From: Gammaproteobacteria bacterium
GTDB lineage: Bacteria > Pseudomonadota > Gammaproteobacteria > Pseudomonadales > Azotimanducaceae
Reading direction: 5' to 3'
Assembly (NCBI GenBank): GCA_030425195.1
Contig: JAUIAV010000009.1
Coordinates: 169,223 to 233,222 of the forward strand
DNA length: 64,000 nucleotides
The translations under genes and the position numbers were made by a program. Shown piece by piece: positions 28,064 to 36,054 of this stretch (position 1 is its first letter; each line of letters begins with the position of its first letter). Below the pieces are notes generated by a model. That model saw only the letters and a program-made list of their open reading frames with translations, did not search any database and was not told where the DNA came from.

Positions 28064-29004
28064 GCCGCCAGGACACCCGTCACATCATGCTCACGGTCTC
28101 GGCAGCGCTTCTGCCGGGTCTGGCTCTGCAGGCCCTGCTGCTGGATCCCGTCGGCGTGACTCTGAACGTTCTCACTGCGGGCGCCGTGGCGATTGCCACG
28201 GACCGGCTGTGCCTGGCCGCCCGATCACGGACCTCCGGGAGAGAATTCCTGCCAGACGGCTTAGCGGTCACCGGCAGCGACGCCAGTGCCCTGGTAACCG
28301 GCCTGATTCTGGCAGCCGCCCTTCCTCCGGGCGCAATCGTGCCGGTCGCACTCGCCACCGTCACCGCACTCGCACTGGGCAAGCACGCCTACGGTGGTCT
28401 GGGAAACAACGTGTTCAATCCGGCCATGGTGGGCTACGCCGTGGTGCTGGTCAGCATGCCGCTGGCGGTGGGCGGCTGGCCGGTCGTCGGTACGGCAACG
28501 GATGCGCTCACCGGGGCCACGGTACTCACCACCTTCAAGTACCGGGAGTCGGCAACGGTGGAGGGGATCTGGACGGAAGCAGACGGATTCGGCGCGCTGG
28601 CTGGCGCGGGTTACGAGTGGGTGGCGCTTGCCTACGGGCTCGGCGCCGCCTTTCTGTTCTTCCGCGGCCTTGCCGCGTGGCGGCCGGCCGTCGGCGTCAT
28701 GGCCGCCCTCATCGCCGCCTCGCTGCTCGGCTACGACAATGGCAGCTCGGCCAGCCTCGGCTCCCCGATCTATCACCTCTTCGCCGGCGGCCTGCTGCTC
28801 GCCGTGGGCTTCGTGGTCACGGATCCGGTCACCCATCCGGGGGGGCAGCGCGCGCAGTGGATTTTCGGACTCTGCGTGGGCGTTCTCATCTTCTGCATCC
28901 GCGCCTGGGGCAACTACCCGGACGGAATCGCATTCGCGGTGCTTCTGGGCAACGCGCTGACGCCCTATCTGGACCGGCGGTTTCCGGTGGCCCGGCATGC
29001 CTGA
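28060..29004 (+). CDS. rnfD: Rnf/Rsx complex membrane subunit D
   Basis: Polytopic subunit related to NqrB that carries covalently bound FMN. Multiple hydrophobic helices are visible. The flavinylation motif is [11 protein letters not shown], with T154 as the expected FMN-linked residue. Also conserved are [16 protein letters not shown] and the C-terminal [10 protein letters not shown] and [17 protein letters not shown]. It starts at GTG, overlapping rnfB by 4 bp. Length (314) is slightly below the roughly 340-350 usual for gammaproteobacterial RnfD. Confidence 0.94.
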   Translation: MSRQDTRHIMLTVSAALLPGLALQALLLDPVGVTLNVLTAGAVAIATDRLCLAARSRTSGREFLPDGLAVTGSDASALVTGLILAAALPPGAIVPVALATVTALALGKHAYGGLGNNVFNPAMVGYAVVLVSMPLAVGGWPVVGTATDALTGATVLTTFKYRESATVEGIWTEADGFGALAGAGYEWVALAYGLGAAFLFFRGLAAWRPAVGVMAALIAASLLGYDNGSSASLGSPIYHLFAGGLLLAVGFVVTDPVTHPGGQRAQWIFGLCVGVLIFCIRAWGNYPDGIAFAVLLGNALTPYLDRRFPVARHA

Positions 29005-29530
29005 GTTCCGCGCCATGCTGAACGTGACGGCCATCGCCCTGACCTGTGCGATCGCTCTGGCGGCCACCCACCGGCTGACCGGTGACCGGATCCGGTTCAA
29101 TGAGACCGCCCAGCTGAGGGAAGCAGTTGCCCGGTTGCTGCCCGACGGCGTCGAACCGCCTTCCCGGGCCCCGGACCTCGGCTCCGTTCCCGCCGCCTGG
29201 CGTCTGTGCGACGGCTACCTGCTGGCCCGGTCGGACGCGCGCGGCTACGGAGGCGAAATCCGTCTGCTCTATACCCTGAGGGAAGGTGAGAAGGTGCTGA
29301 CAGGACTTACCGTGCTCGGGCATGCCGAGACGCCGGGCATCGCCGATTTCGTGACGGACGCCGCGTGGCTCGAGACCTTCACCTCCCGGTCCCCGACCGA
29401 CATCGAACGCCTGTCGGCCGTGACAGGTGCCACCATCACCAGCCGGGCGGTGGCCCGGCATCTGGCCGCCGTTCTCCGCGATGGCGACGCAGTTCTCGGA
29501 AACCCTGAAACGCTGGCGTGCGGGGAATGA
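28997..29530 (+). CDS. rnfG: Rnf/Rsx complex flavoprotein subunit G
   Basis: Single-span periplasm-facing flavoprotein related to NqrC. A membrane helix (about 8-24) is followed by an FMN-binding domain. The flavinylation motif is SAVTGATITSRAV, with T146 the expected attachment site, and LGHAETPGIADFV is also typical. At 177 residues it is shorter than most RnfG proteins (about 200-215). It overlaps rnfD by 8 bp and ends in an ATGA overlap with rnfE. Confidence 0.92.
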   Translation: MPEFRAMLNVTAIALTCAIALAATHRLTGDRIRFNETAQLREAVARLLPDGVEPPSRAPDLGSVPAAWRLCDGYLLARSDARGYGGEIRLLYTLREGEKVLTGLTVLGHAETPGIADFVTDAAWLETFTSRSPTDIERLSAVTGATITSRAVARHLAAVLRDGDAVLGNPETLACGE

Positions 29531-30222
29531 GCGTCTTCCGGCACAGCGCGCTGGCAAACAACCCGGTCTGGGCTCAGCTGCTCGGGCTCTGTCCTCTGCT
29601 GGCCGTGTCCAGCAGCGTGGTGAACGCGCTCGGTCTGGCGCTCGCCAGCACCCTGGTCCTCCTGGGCGCCAACGGCAGCATCGCGCTGGTCCGCCACCGG
29701 ATTCCGGCCTTTGCCCGGCTGCCCTGCTTCGTGCTCATCATCGCCACGTTCACCACCCTGGCGATGCTGCTGATGCAGGCGTTCGCGTTCGAGCTCTATC
29801 TCCGCATCGCCCTGTTCATTCAGATCATCGTCACCAACTGTATGATTCTCGGCCGGGCGGAAGCCTTCGCCAGCCGCCAGCCCGTGATCCCGGCACTCAA
29901 GGATGCTGCGGGGACCGCGGCCGGCTTCGCCCTGGCGCTGCTCGCGCTCGGCGCCACCCGCGAGCTCATTGCCAGTGGCGGCCTGTTCGCCGGCATGGAT
30001 ACACTGTTCGGCCCGACGGCCGCTTCCTGGCAACTGTCCCTGATCGATGGCGGCCTTCTGCTCGCCGCGCTGCCCCCGGGGGCTTTCATCATCGCGGGCC
30101 TGCTGCTGGCCGCAGGGCAGGCCCTCGCCGGCCGCCCGGCAGGTGCACGGCGACCGACGACAGAACAGACGGAACCGATAAAACAGACAGAACAGACCAC
30201 GGATACCGACCCGGCAGCATGA
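29527..30222 (+). CDS. rnfE: Rnf/Rsx complex membrane subunit E
   Basis: Six-helix partner of RnfA. The intramembrane cluster cysteines are C22 in LLGLCPLLAV and C105 in IVTNCMILGR, with ANNPVWAQ at the N-terminus as expected. I take the ATG at 29527 in the ATGA overlap with rnfG; a GTG three codons earlier is the alternative. The last 30 residues are a hydrophilic Thr/Glu/Gln tail. The stop overlaps the nth start by 4 bp. Confidence 0.94.
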   Translation: MSVFRHSALANNPVWAQLLGLCPLLAVSSSVVNALGLALASTLVLLGANGSIALVRHRIPAFARLPCFVLIIATFTTLAMLLMQAFAFELYLRIALFIQIIVTNCMILGRAEAFASRQPVIPALKDAAGTAAGFALALLALGATRELIASGGLFAGMDTLFGPTAASWQLSLIDGGLLLAALPPGAFIIAGLLLAAGQALAGRPAGARRPTTEQTEPIKQTEQTTDTDPAA

Positions 30223-30857
30223 ACCGAGAAAAGCGCACCGAAATCTTCGAACGCCTGAAGGCCAACGATCCGAATCCCACCACGGAGCTCGAGTACGGGT
30301 CGCCGTTCGAGCTCCTGATCAGCGTCATTCTCTCGGCACAGGCAACGGATGTAAGCGTGAACAAGGCGACCTCGCAGCTCTACAAGGTCGCCAACACCCC
30401 GCAGCAGATCCTGGACCTCGGTGTGGATGGCCTGAAGGCGTACATAAAGACCATCGGGCTGTTCAACACCAAGGCGGAGAACGTGATCAGGACCTGCGCT
30501 GCGCTGCTCGAACTGCACGGTGGCGAGGTGCCCGAGGACCGAGCGGCGCTGGAGGCATTGCCCGGCGTCGGCCGTAAAACGGCCAACGTCGTTCTGAACA
30601 CGGCCTTCGGACATCCGACCATGGCGGTGGACACACACATCTTCCGAGTCTCCAACCGGACCCGGATCGCTCCGGGGAAGACTGTTCGGGAAGTGGAGGA
30701 TCGTCTGGTCAGACTGATTCCAGAGCCCTATCTGAAGGACGCTCACCACTGGCTCATTCTGCACGGGCGCTACGTCTGCACGGCGAGAAAACCCCGCTGC
30801 GGAGCCTGCGTGATCGAGGACCTGTGTGAGTTCAGGCAGAAAACCGAGTACGAATGA
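30219..30857 (+). CDS. nth: Endonuclease III (DNA glycosylase/AP lyase)
   Basis: Base-excision repair enzyme removing oxidised pyrimidines. The helix-hairpin-helix LPGVGRKTANVVLN holds the catalytic lysine, the catalytic aspartate is in VDTHIFRVSNR, and the C-terminal [4Fe-4S] loop is C-x6-C-x2-C-x5-C (CTARKPRCGACVIEDLC). The ATG at 30219 overlaps the rnfE stop and gives MNREKRTEIFERLKANDPNP, the family start. Length is 212 residues. Co-localisation with rnf genes is widespread in gammaproteobacteria. Confidence 0.96.
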   Translation: MNREKRTEIFERLKANDPNPTTELEYGSPFELLISVILSAQATDVSVNKATSQLYKVANTPQQILDLGVDGLKAYIKTIGLFNTKAENVIRTCAALLELHGGEVPEDRAALEALPGVGRKTANVVLNTAFGHPTMAVDTHIFRVSNRTRIAPGKTVREVEDRLVRLIPEPYLKDAHHWLILHGRYVCTARKPRCGACVIEDLCEFRQKTEYE

Positions 30858-30902
30858 GCGGACGCACCGCTCTTCAAAGCGGACCACCGCTCTTCCGAGC
30901 GG
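30856..30902. repeat. Tandem GC-rich hairpin repeats between nth and murI
   Basis: The 56-bp gap between convergent nth and murI consists of near-identical units of GAGCGGAC-CACCGCTCTTC. Perfect stems form at 30856-30861/30867-30872 (GAGCGG/CCGCTC), 30878-30882/30887-30891, and 30887-30892/30897-30902. The arrangement suits a two-way transcription stop, although there are only TTC rather than long T tracts. Confidence 0.5.
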
Positions 30903-30913
30903 ACCAGCGCTTC

Positions 30914-31726
30914 TCAGAGATCCACCAGTTCCACCTCGTCCACGGGCCGCCCGAGAAAATAGCCGCCGACCCTGGCGAACCGGCGCACTCCGTCCGTGGC
31001 GAGAAGAGACAGCCGGGCGTCCGCGTGTGCCTCCAGAGGTGCGCCTCCCAGGGCCTCGCGCACTCGGGCTGCGGTGGTCTGTGCAGAATCCACCACCCGG
31101 GTGCCGGCAGGCAGCAGAGCCTCCAGGGCAGGCCGGAATACGGGGAAGTGGGTGCAGCCGAGCACGACGGAGGCAGGCCGGCTGATGCTCTGACCACTCA
31201 TGTGCCCGTGCAGGTAGTGACGCAGCACGCTGTCACAGAATTCACCCTGATGCTCGCCCTCTTCCGCCAGCGCCACCAGCAGCGGGCAGGCCCGGGCGTG
31301 CACCTTCAGATCCGGACGCAGGGAAAGAATGGCACGCTGGTAGGCACCGCCGCTGACAGTGCTCTCGGTGGCGAGCACGAGCACGTGGGAACCGGGCTCC
31401 GATTCGGCAGCGGCCAGGGCGCCCGGCTCCACTACGCCGAACACCGGCAGCTCCGGGTGTCTGGCGGCCAGCGCTTCCAGGGCGAACGCGGAAGCCGTGT
31501 TGCAGGCGACCACCAGCGCACGGACCCCACGGCGGACGAGAATCTCCGCCGCCTGCAGCGCGTAGCGCTGGACGGTGCCCGGGCTCTTGCTGCCATACGG
31601 GAGGCGGGCCGTATCGCCGAGATAGATGAAAGACTCGCCCGGCAGCGCTGCCTGCAGGGCGCGCAGGACCGTGAGTCCGCCCATGCCGGAATCGAATACT
31701 CCGATGGGCGGACGCGCCGTGCTCAT
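30914..31726 (-). CDS. murI: Glutamate racemase
   Basis: Cofactor-independent racemase that provides D-glutamate for peptidoglycan. The substrate motif is GVFDSGMGGLTVL, and the two catalytic cysteines are in VVACNTASA and VLGCTHFPVF, with YLGDTARLPYG also diagnostic. The ATG at 31726 gives MSTARPPIGVFDSG and a 270-residue protein; upstream in-frame codons to 31864 run into the neighbouring gene. It is the last gene of the argG / zinc-ribbon / murI leftward operon. Confidence 0.94.
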   Translation of the reverse strand: MSTARPPIGVFDSGMGGLTVLRALQAALPGESFIYLGDTARLPYGSKSPGTVQRYALQAAEILVRRGVRALVVACNTASAFALEALAARHPELPVFGVVEPGALAAAESEPGSHVLVLATESTVSGGAYQRAILSLRPDLKVHARACPLLVALAEEGEHQGEFCDSVLRHYLHGHMSGQSISRPASVVLGCTHFPVFRPALEALLPAGTRVVDSAQTTAARVREALGGAPLEAHADARLSLLATDGVRRFARVGGYFLGRPVDEVELVDL

Positions 31727-31733
31727 GGATTCT

Positions 31734-32312
31734 TCAGGAAGATTTGCGGAACCAGCTCTTGAGTTTGCCGGCCTTGGCCTCGTCCTCCGGCCCTGCGCCA
31801 TCGGCCGCGGTCTCGAAGTGCGCGACGTTGTCCGCTCGTGCCGTTTTCGGCGCCGAGCCGCCACGGAGCTCCCGGATCCTCTTCTCGATGATCAGATCCT
31901 CTTTGCGCTGGGCCTTGATCGCCGCCGCTATGTCGATGCCGCAGCGCGCACAATGACTGGCCTCCAGCTGCAGGTGACCGCAGCGGGGACATTCCACATG
32001 GGCCGCGGTGATGTCCCGCAGCGTGTGATCGGAACCCCGGTCGCCCCGGTCCACCCGGTAGTCGAGCTTCTTCTCGGTCTTCGGGGTGAGATCCTTGATC
32101 CGCACCAGCGCACCCAGGTCCGCGAACCTGGCCTGCATGGCGAGTGCATCGTCCTGTGACAGCTGCGAGCGGATCACGACCGTGCGGCCGCTGAACAGCT
32201 GACCGACTTTGCGTTCGTCTACGCCGAGTTCCCTGGACAGGTTGGCTCGAACTGTCTGTTCCCGGGCACCTTCGGCGACTTCGCCGCTGAACAGCACCTG
32301 ATAGTGGTTCAT
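31734..32312 (-). CDS. Uncharacterised protein with a zinc ribbon
   Basis: Protein of 192 residues without a named function that I can identify. Residues 1-72 (YQVLFSGEVAEGA, LFSGRTVVIRSQLS, ARFADLGALVRIKD) resemble a small N-terminal domain found in several gammaproteobacterial membrane proteins. Residues about 108-125 form a zinc ribbon, CPRCG-x8-CARCG. The rest is charged and helical, and no membrane span is seen. Gaps of 3 bp to argG and 7 bp to murI place it in their operon. Confidence 0.75.
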   Translation of the reverse strand: MNHYQVLFSGEVAEGAREQTVRANLSRELGVDERKVGQLFSGRTVVIRSQLSQDDALAMQARFADLGALVRIKDLTPKTEKKLDYRVDRGDRGSDHTLRDITAAHVECPRCGHLQLEASHCARCGIDIAAAIKAQRKEDLIIEKRIRELRGGSAPKTARADNVAHFETAADGAGPEDEAKAGKLKSWFRKSS

Positions 32313-32315
32313 CGC

Positions 32316-33533
32316 TCACTCCGTAAGCTTTCGACCGCTCCTTGCACCAAGCCGGAGACGTAGTGCGTTCAGGCGGATGAAGCCTGCCGCATCGCCCTGA
32401 TGATACGCACCGGCATCGTCCTCGAACGTGACCACGTTCGCATCATAGAGGCTGTCGGTTTCGGACTTACGTCCGACCACGCTGACGCCGCCCTTGTACA
32501 GCTTGAGTCTGACAGATCCGTTGACAGTTTCCTGAGAGGCGTCAATGAGCGCCTGCAGCACCTTGCGTTCCGGCGACCACCAGTAGCCGTTGTAGATGAG
32601 CGTCGCGTAGCGCGGCATCAGCTCGTCCTTCAGATGGGTGACCTCCCGGTCCAGGGTGATGGATTCCATGGCGCGGTGTGCTTTCAGCAGTATGGTCCCC
32701 CCGGGAGTTTCGTAGCAGCCCCTGGACTTCATCCCCACGAACCGGTTTTCGACGATGTCGTCCCGGCCCACGCCATGACGCCCACCGATGGTGTTGAGCG
32801 TTTCGAGGAGCGCGGCCGGTGACAGACGCTGGCCGTTCACTGCCACGGCATCGCCGCGCTCGAACTCGATGGTGAGCACTTCCGGCTCATCCGGCGCCGC
32901 TTCCGGTGCGACGGTCCAGCGCCACATGTCGTCGCTGGCTTCCACCCAGGGATCTTCCAGGTTGTCGCCTTCATAGGAGATGTGCAGCAGGTTGGCATCC
33001 ATCGAATAGGGCGACTTCTTCCCGCGCTGATAGTCCACCGGGATCTGGTGCTTCTCGCAGAAGTCCATGAGTGCTTCCCGGGAATTGAGATCCCACTCCC
33101 GCCAGGGAGCGATCACCGCGATGTCCGGCGCCAGGGCATACGCACCCAGCTCGAAACGCACCTGATCGTTTCCCTTGCCCGTGGCGCCGTGGCTGATGGC
33201 ATCGGCGCCGGTCTCGGCTGCGATCTCCACCAGGCGCTTGGCGATCAGCGGCCGGGCGATGCTGGTTCCGAGCAGGTACTCGCCCTCGTAGATCGTATTG
33301 GCGCGGAACATGGGGAAAACATAGTCGCGAACGAATTCCTCGCGGAGGTCCTCGATGAAGATCTCCTTCACGCCCATGGCCCGGGCCTTGGCCCGGGCGG
33401 GCTCCACTTCCTCACCCTGACCGATGTCGGCGGTGAAGGTCACCACCTCCGCATCGTAGGTCTCCTGCAACCACCGGCAGATCACCGAGGTATCCAGCCC
33501 GCCGGAATAAGCCAGCACGATCTTTCTGGACAC
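32316..33533 (-). CDS. argG: Argininosuccinate synthase
   Basis: ATP-dependent ligase joining citrulline and aspartate in arginine biosynthesis. The GTG start (AGGAG 8 bases upstream) gives [20 protein letters not shown] with the PP-loop SGGLDTS. Further marks are [29 protein letters not shown] and [20 protein letters not shown]. At 405 residues it is full length. argD and argF lie 2.5-4.6 kb away on the other strand. No ArgR box was recognised. Confidence 0.97.
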   Translation of the reverse strand: MSRKIVLAYSGGLDTSVICRWLQETYDAEVVTFTADIGQGEEVEPARAKARAMGVKEIFIEDLREEFVRDYVFPMFRANTIYEGEYLLGTSIARPLIAKRLVEIAAETGADAISHGATGKGNDQVRFELGAYALAPDIAVIAPWREWDLNSREALMDFCEKHQIPVDYQRGKKSPYSMDANLLHISYEGDNLEDPWVEASDDMWRWTVAPEAAPDEPEVLTIEFERGDAVAVNGQRLSPAALLETLNTIGGRHGVGRDDIVENRFVGMKSRGCYETPGGTILLKAHRAMESITLDREVTHLKDELMPRYATLIYNGYWWSPERKVLQALIDASQETVNGSVRLKLYKGGVSVVGRKSETDSLYDANVVTFEDDAGAYHQGDAAGFIRLNALRLRLGARSGRKLTE

Positions 33534-33660
33534 GCGAGCAGCTCCTAAGTTGGAAAAAAGGGGCGCAATGGTAAGGAAACCGGGGACAGTTTTCGAGCGG
33601 GCGCTCGATCAGCCCGGAACGGCACCTCCGGACGGATGGAGCTGTGCTAAGGTTCCGCCG

Positions 33661-34311
33661 ATGAGCTCCCCCCCCATCTCCGAAGACGCTGCAGACAGAG
33701 CGCCCTGGCGCCCCGGCACGGACCTGTCGACCCGGTTCCGCGGCTATCTGCCCGTGGTCGTGGATCTGGAAACCGGCGGCTTCGATGCCGAACGGCATGC
33801 CATCCTGGAAATGGCGGCAGTGGAGGTGCGTTTCGAGGAAGACCATCTCGTCCCCGGAGACCACTGGGAACAGGCCGTGACGCCGTATGCCGGCAGCCAC
33901 ATCGATCCGGCGGCGCTCAAGGTGACGGGCATCGATCCGGAGGACCCGGAGAGGGGCGACATCGCAGAAGCGGAGGCGTTCCGCGAACTGTTCCGGCGGG
34001 TCCGCCGGGCCATGAAACGGGAAGGCTGCCAGCGCGCGATCCTGGTAGCCCACAATGCGGCCTTCGACCACGGATTCATGCGCCTGGCCTACGCGCGCAA
34101 CGAACTGAACCGGAGCCCCTTCCACCCCTTCAGCTTCATCGACACCGCGTCACTGGCGGCGGTGGCTTACGGGCACACGGTGCTCAGCGAAGCCTGCCAT
34201 CGGGCCGGTATCCCATTCGAGTCGAGCCGGGCGCACAGCGCTCTGTACGACGCAGGCAGAACGGCGGAGCTGTTCTGCGCGATCGTCAACCGCTGGCAGA
34301 CGCTCCCTTGA
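33661..34311 (+). CDS. rnt: Ribonuclease T
   Basis: DEDD-family 3'-5' exoribonuclease that trims tRNA and other stable RNA 3' ends. Exo motifs are VVVDLETGGFD (D-x-E), ILVAHNAAFDHGFM and HSALYDAGRTAELF. The ATG at 33661 gives 216 residues; the in-frame ATG at 33550 would add 37 residues in the argG promoter gap and is unlikely. The 3' end overlaps convergent grxD by 26 bp. Confidence 0.93.
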   Translation: MSSPPISEDAADRAPWRPGTDLSTRFRGYLPVVVDLETGGFDAERHAILEMAAVEVRFEEDHLVPGDHWEQAVTPYAGSHIDPAALKVTGIDPEDPERGDIAEAEAFRELFRRVRRAMKREGCQRAILVAHNAAFDHGFMRLAYARNELNRSPFHPFSFIDTASLAAVAYGHTVLSEACHRAGIPFESSRAHSALYDAGRTAELFCAIVNRWQTLP

Positions 34312-34636
34312 TGAGCGGTTCCAGCTCACCGGACTCGAACATCTCGGTGACGATGTCACAGCCACCGATCAGCTCGCCGTTCACGTAGAGCTGGGGAAAG
34401 GTCGGCCAGTTGGCATAACCCGGCAGCGTGGATCGGATCTCGGGGTTACTCAGGATGTCCACGTAGGCGAACCGCTCGCCACAGGCGATCAGGCACTGAA
34501 CGGTCTGTGCCGAGAACCCACACTGGGGTGCCGCCGGCGAACCCTTCATGTAGAGCAGGATCGGATTGTCCTCGATCTGGCTTCTGATCGTGGCAATGAC
34601 TTCCTCTTCCGCTGCTTGGCTGGCATCGTCGCTCAT
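34286..34636 (-). CDS. grxD: Monothiol glutaredoxin (Grx4 type)
   Basis: CGFS-type glutaredoxin that carries [2Fe-2S] clusters as a homodimer or with BolA proteins. The active-site loop is PQCGFSAQT with C39, followed by NWPTFPQLYVNGELIGGCDI, the glutathione-binding TFPQ and GG-x-D elements. The start is fixed by AGAGGAG eight bases before ATG 34636; length is 116 residues. A TACAAT box at 34680-34685 on the minus strand may be its promoter -10. Confidence 0.94.
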   Translation of the reverse strand: MSDDASQAAEEEVIATIRSQIEDNPILLYMKGSPAAPQCGFSAQTVQCLIACGERFAYVDILSNPEIRSTLPGYANWPTFPQLYVNGELIGGCDIVTEMFESGELEPLIKGASASG

Positions 34637-34794
34637 GTAAGATCTCCTCTTCGCCCGAACACACCGCTGGGGGAGGACGATTGTAGCCTCTGCCCCGGGC
34701 CGATGCCCACAACCGTGCGGACATGTGTTCAGACTAAAAACGCATAGATCTTTTAAGAAAACAGATCCTTGAAAGCAGAACGGGACCGACCGCC

Positions 34795-35949
34795 TTGGCA
34801 TTCAACTTCGATCAGGAAATCGACCGCTCACGCACCACCAGCGCCAAATGGGAGAAGTACGCCGGGCGCGACGTACTGCCTTTCTGGGTGGCGGACATGG
34901 AGTTCGCCACGCCCGCCTTCATCCGCGAGGCCGTCAGCGACCGGCTCGAGCATCCGATCATCGGCTATACCCGTGTACCACCGGCGCTGGTGGAGAACTT
35001 TCAGTCCTGGCTCAGCCGGCACCATGGCTGGACCGTGCCCGAGGAGTGGCTCATCTGGCTGCCGGGCGTGGTTCCCGGGATCAATCTCACCGCCCGCGCG
35101 GTAGCAGAGCCGGACGGCGCCATCCTGATCCCCACCCCCGTTTACTATCCGTTTCTGTCCGTGCCGCGCAATGCCGGCCAGGCGGGGCTGCAGGTACCGC
35201 TGACCCGGGACCGCGGCCGCTGGGAGATGGACTTCGACGTGCTCCAGCAGGCGGTGGACGACCACCGTCCCGGGCGGGCCCGGCTGCTGCTGCTGTCCAA
35301 CCCGCAGAACCCCACGGGCCGGGCCTACAGCCAGTCGGAACTGGTCACTCTGGCGGACTTCTGCCTGAAGAACGATCTCATCCTCTGCTCCGACGAGATT
35401 CACTGCCCCATCGTTCTCGACCCGGACCTTCAGCACACGCCCATCGCCCGGCTCTATCCGGAAATCGGCGAGCGGACGGTCACCCTGTTCTCACCGACCA
35501 AGGCCTACAACATCCCGGGACTGCCCTGCGCGGTCGCCGTGATCCCGGATGCGGCCCTGCGCCGGCGCGTCCTGCACGCAAGAGGCGGTCTGCTGCCCGA
35601 CGTCGGGCCGCTGGCCTACACCGCGGCTGCGGCCGCCTTCGCGGATTCGAGCGACTATCTGCCGACGCTGAATGCGTATCTGCGCGGGAACCGGGACCGG
35701 CTGGCCCAGGTCGTCGGTCAGCGCATGAGTCCCGTGGAGGCCACCTACCTGGCCTGGATCGATCTGACGGACACCCGGGCAGCCCGCAATGCGGGCGCGC
35801 ATTTCGAGGACTTCGGCCTGGGGCTCTCCAATGGCGCTGACTTCGCCGGTCCCGGCTTCGTCCGCTTCAATTTCGCCTGTCCGAGATCCATGCTGGAACG
35901 AGGGATCGAACGGCTGGAGCCTGCGCTGGCAGCCCTGACCGATGCCTGA
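34795..35949 (+). CDS. PLP-dependent C-S lyase/aminotransferase (PatB/MalY type)
   Basis: Fold-type I PLP enzyme of 384 residues resembling cystathionine beta-lyases of the PatB/MalY group. Family signatures are FWVADMEFATP, LPGVVPGINLTARA, LLLSNPQNPTGRAYS, CSDEIHCPIVL and the PLP lysine in FSPTKAYNIPGL. The TTG start gives AFNFDQEIDRSRTTSAKWEKY, typical of the group. It may cleave cystathionine or cysteine conjugates; transaminase activity is a less likely alternative. It lies between grxD and the arginine genes with no evident functional link. Confidence 0.88.
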   Translation: MAFNFDQEIDRSRTTSAKWEKYAGRDVLPFWVADMEFATPAFIREAVSDRLEHPIIGYTRVPPALVENFQSWLSRHHGWTVPEEWLIWLPGVVPGINLTARAVAEPDGAILIPTPVYYPFLSVPRNAGQAGLQVPLTRDRGRWEMDFDVLQQAVDDHRPGRARLLLLSNPQNPTGRAYSQSELVTLADFCLKNDLILCSDEIHCPIVLDPDLQHTPIARLYPEIGERTVTLFSPTKAYNIPGLPCAVAVIPDAALRRRVLHARGGLLPDVGPLAYTAAAAAFADSSDYLPTLNAYLRGNRDRLAQVVGQRMSPVEATYLAWIDLTDTRAARNAGAHFEDFGLGLSNGADFAGPGFVRFNFACPRSMLERGIERLEPALAALTDA

Positions 35950-35967
35950 ACCCAAGCCTGAACCCAT
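35944..35967. repeat. Two in-frame 12-bp repeats across the patB-like stop codon
   Basis: GCCTGAACCCAA is followed directly by GCCTGAACCCAT, and a third, decayed copy begins GCCCGAAG. Each copy carries an in-frame TGA, so the lyase stop codon has been duplicated. Confidence 0.6.
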
Positions 35968-35992
35968 GCCCGAAGAGCACGACCCGATGCCA

Positions 35993-36021
35993 TTGAACTC
36001 CCCATATCCCTTAGGTAGGAT
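35993..36021 (+). promoter_or_regulatory. Candidate sigma-70 promoter for argD-argF
   Basis: TTGAAC (35993-35998), a 17-bp spacer, then TAGGAT (36016-36021). The predicted start of transcription is about 27 bp before the argD ATG. Both hexamers match consensus at 4 of 6 positions. Confidence 0.5.
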
Positions 36022-36054
36022 GCCCGGTTTTTTCCGCCGAGCAGCGCCCCGCCC

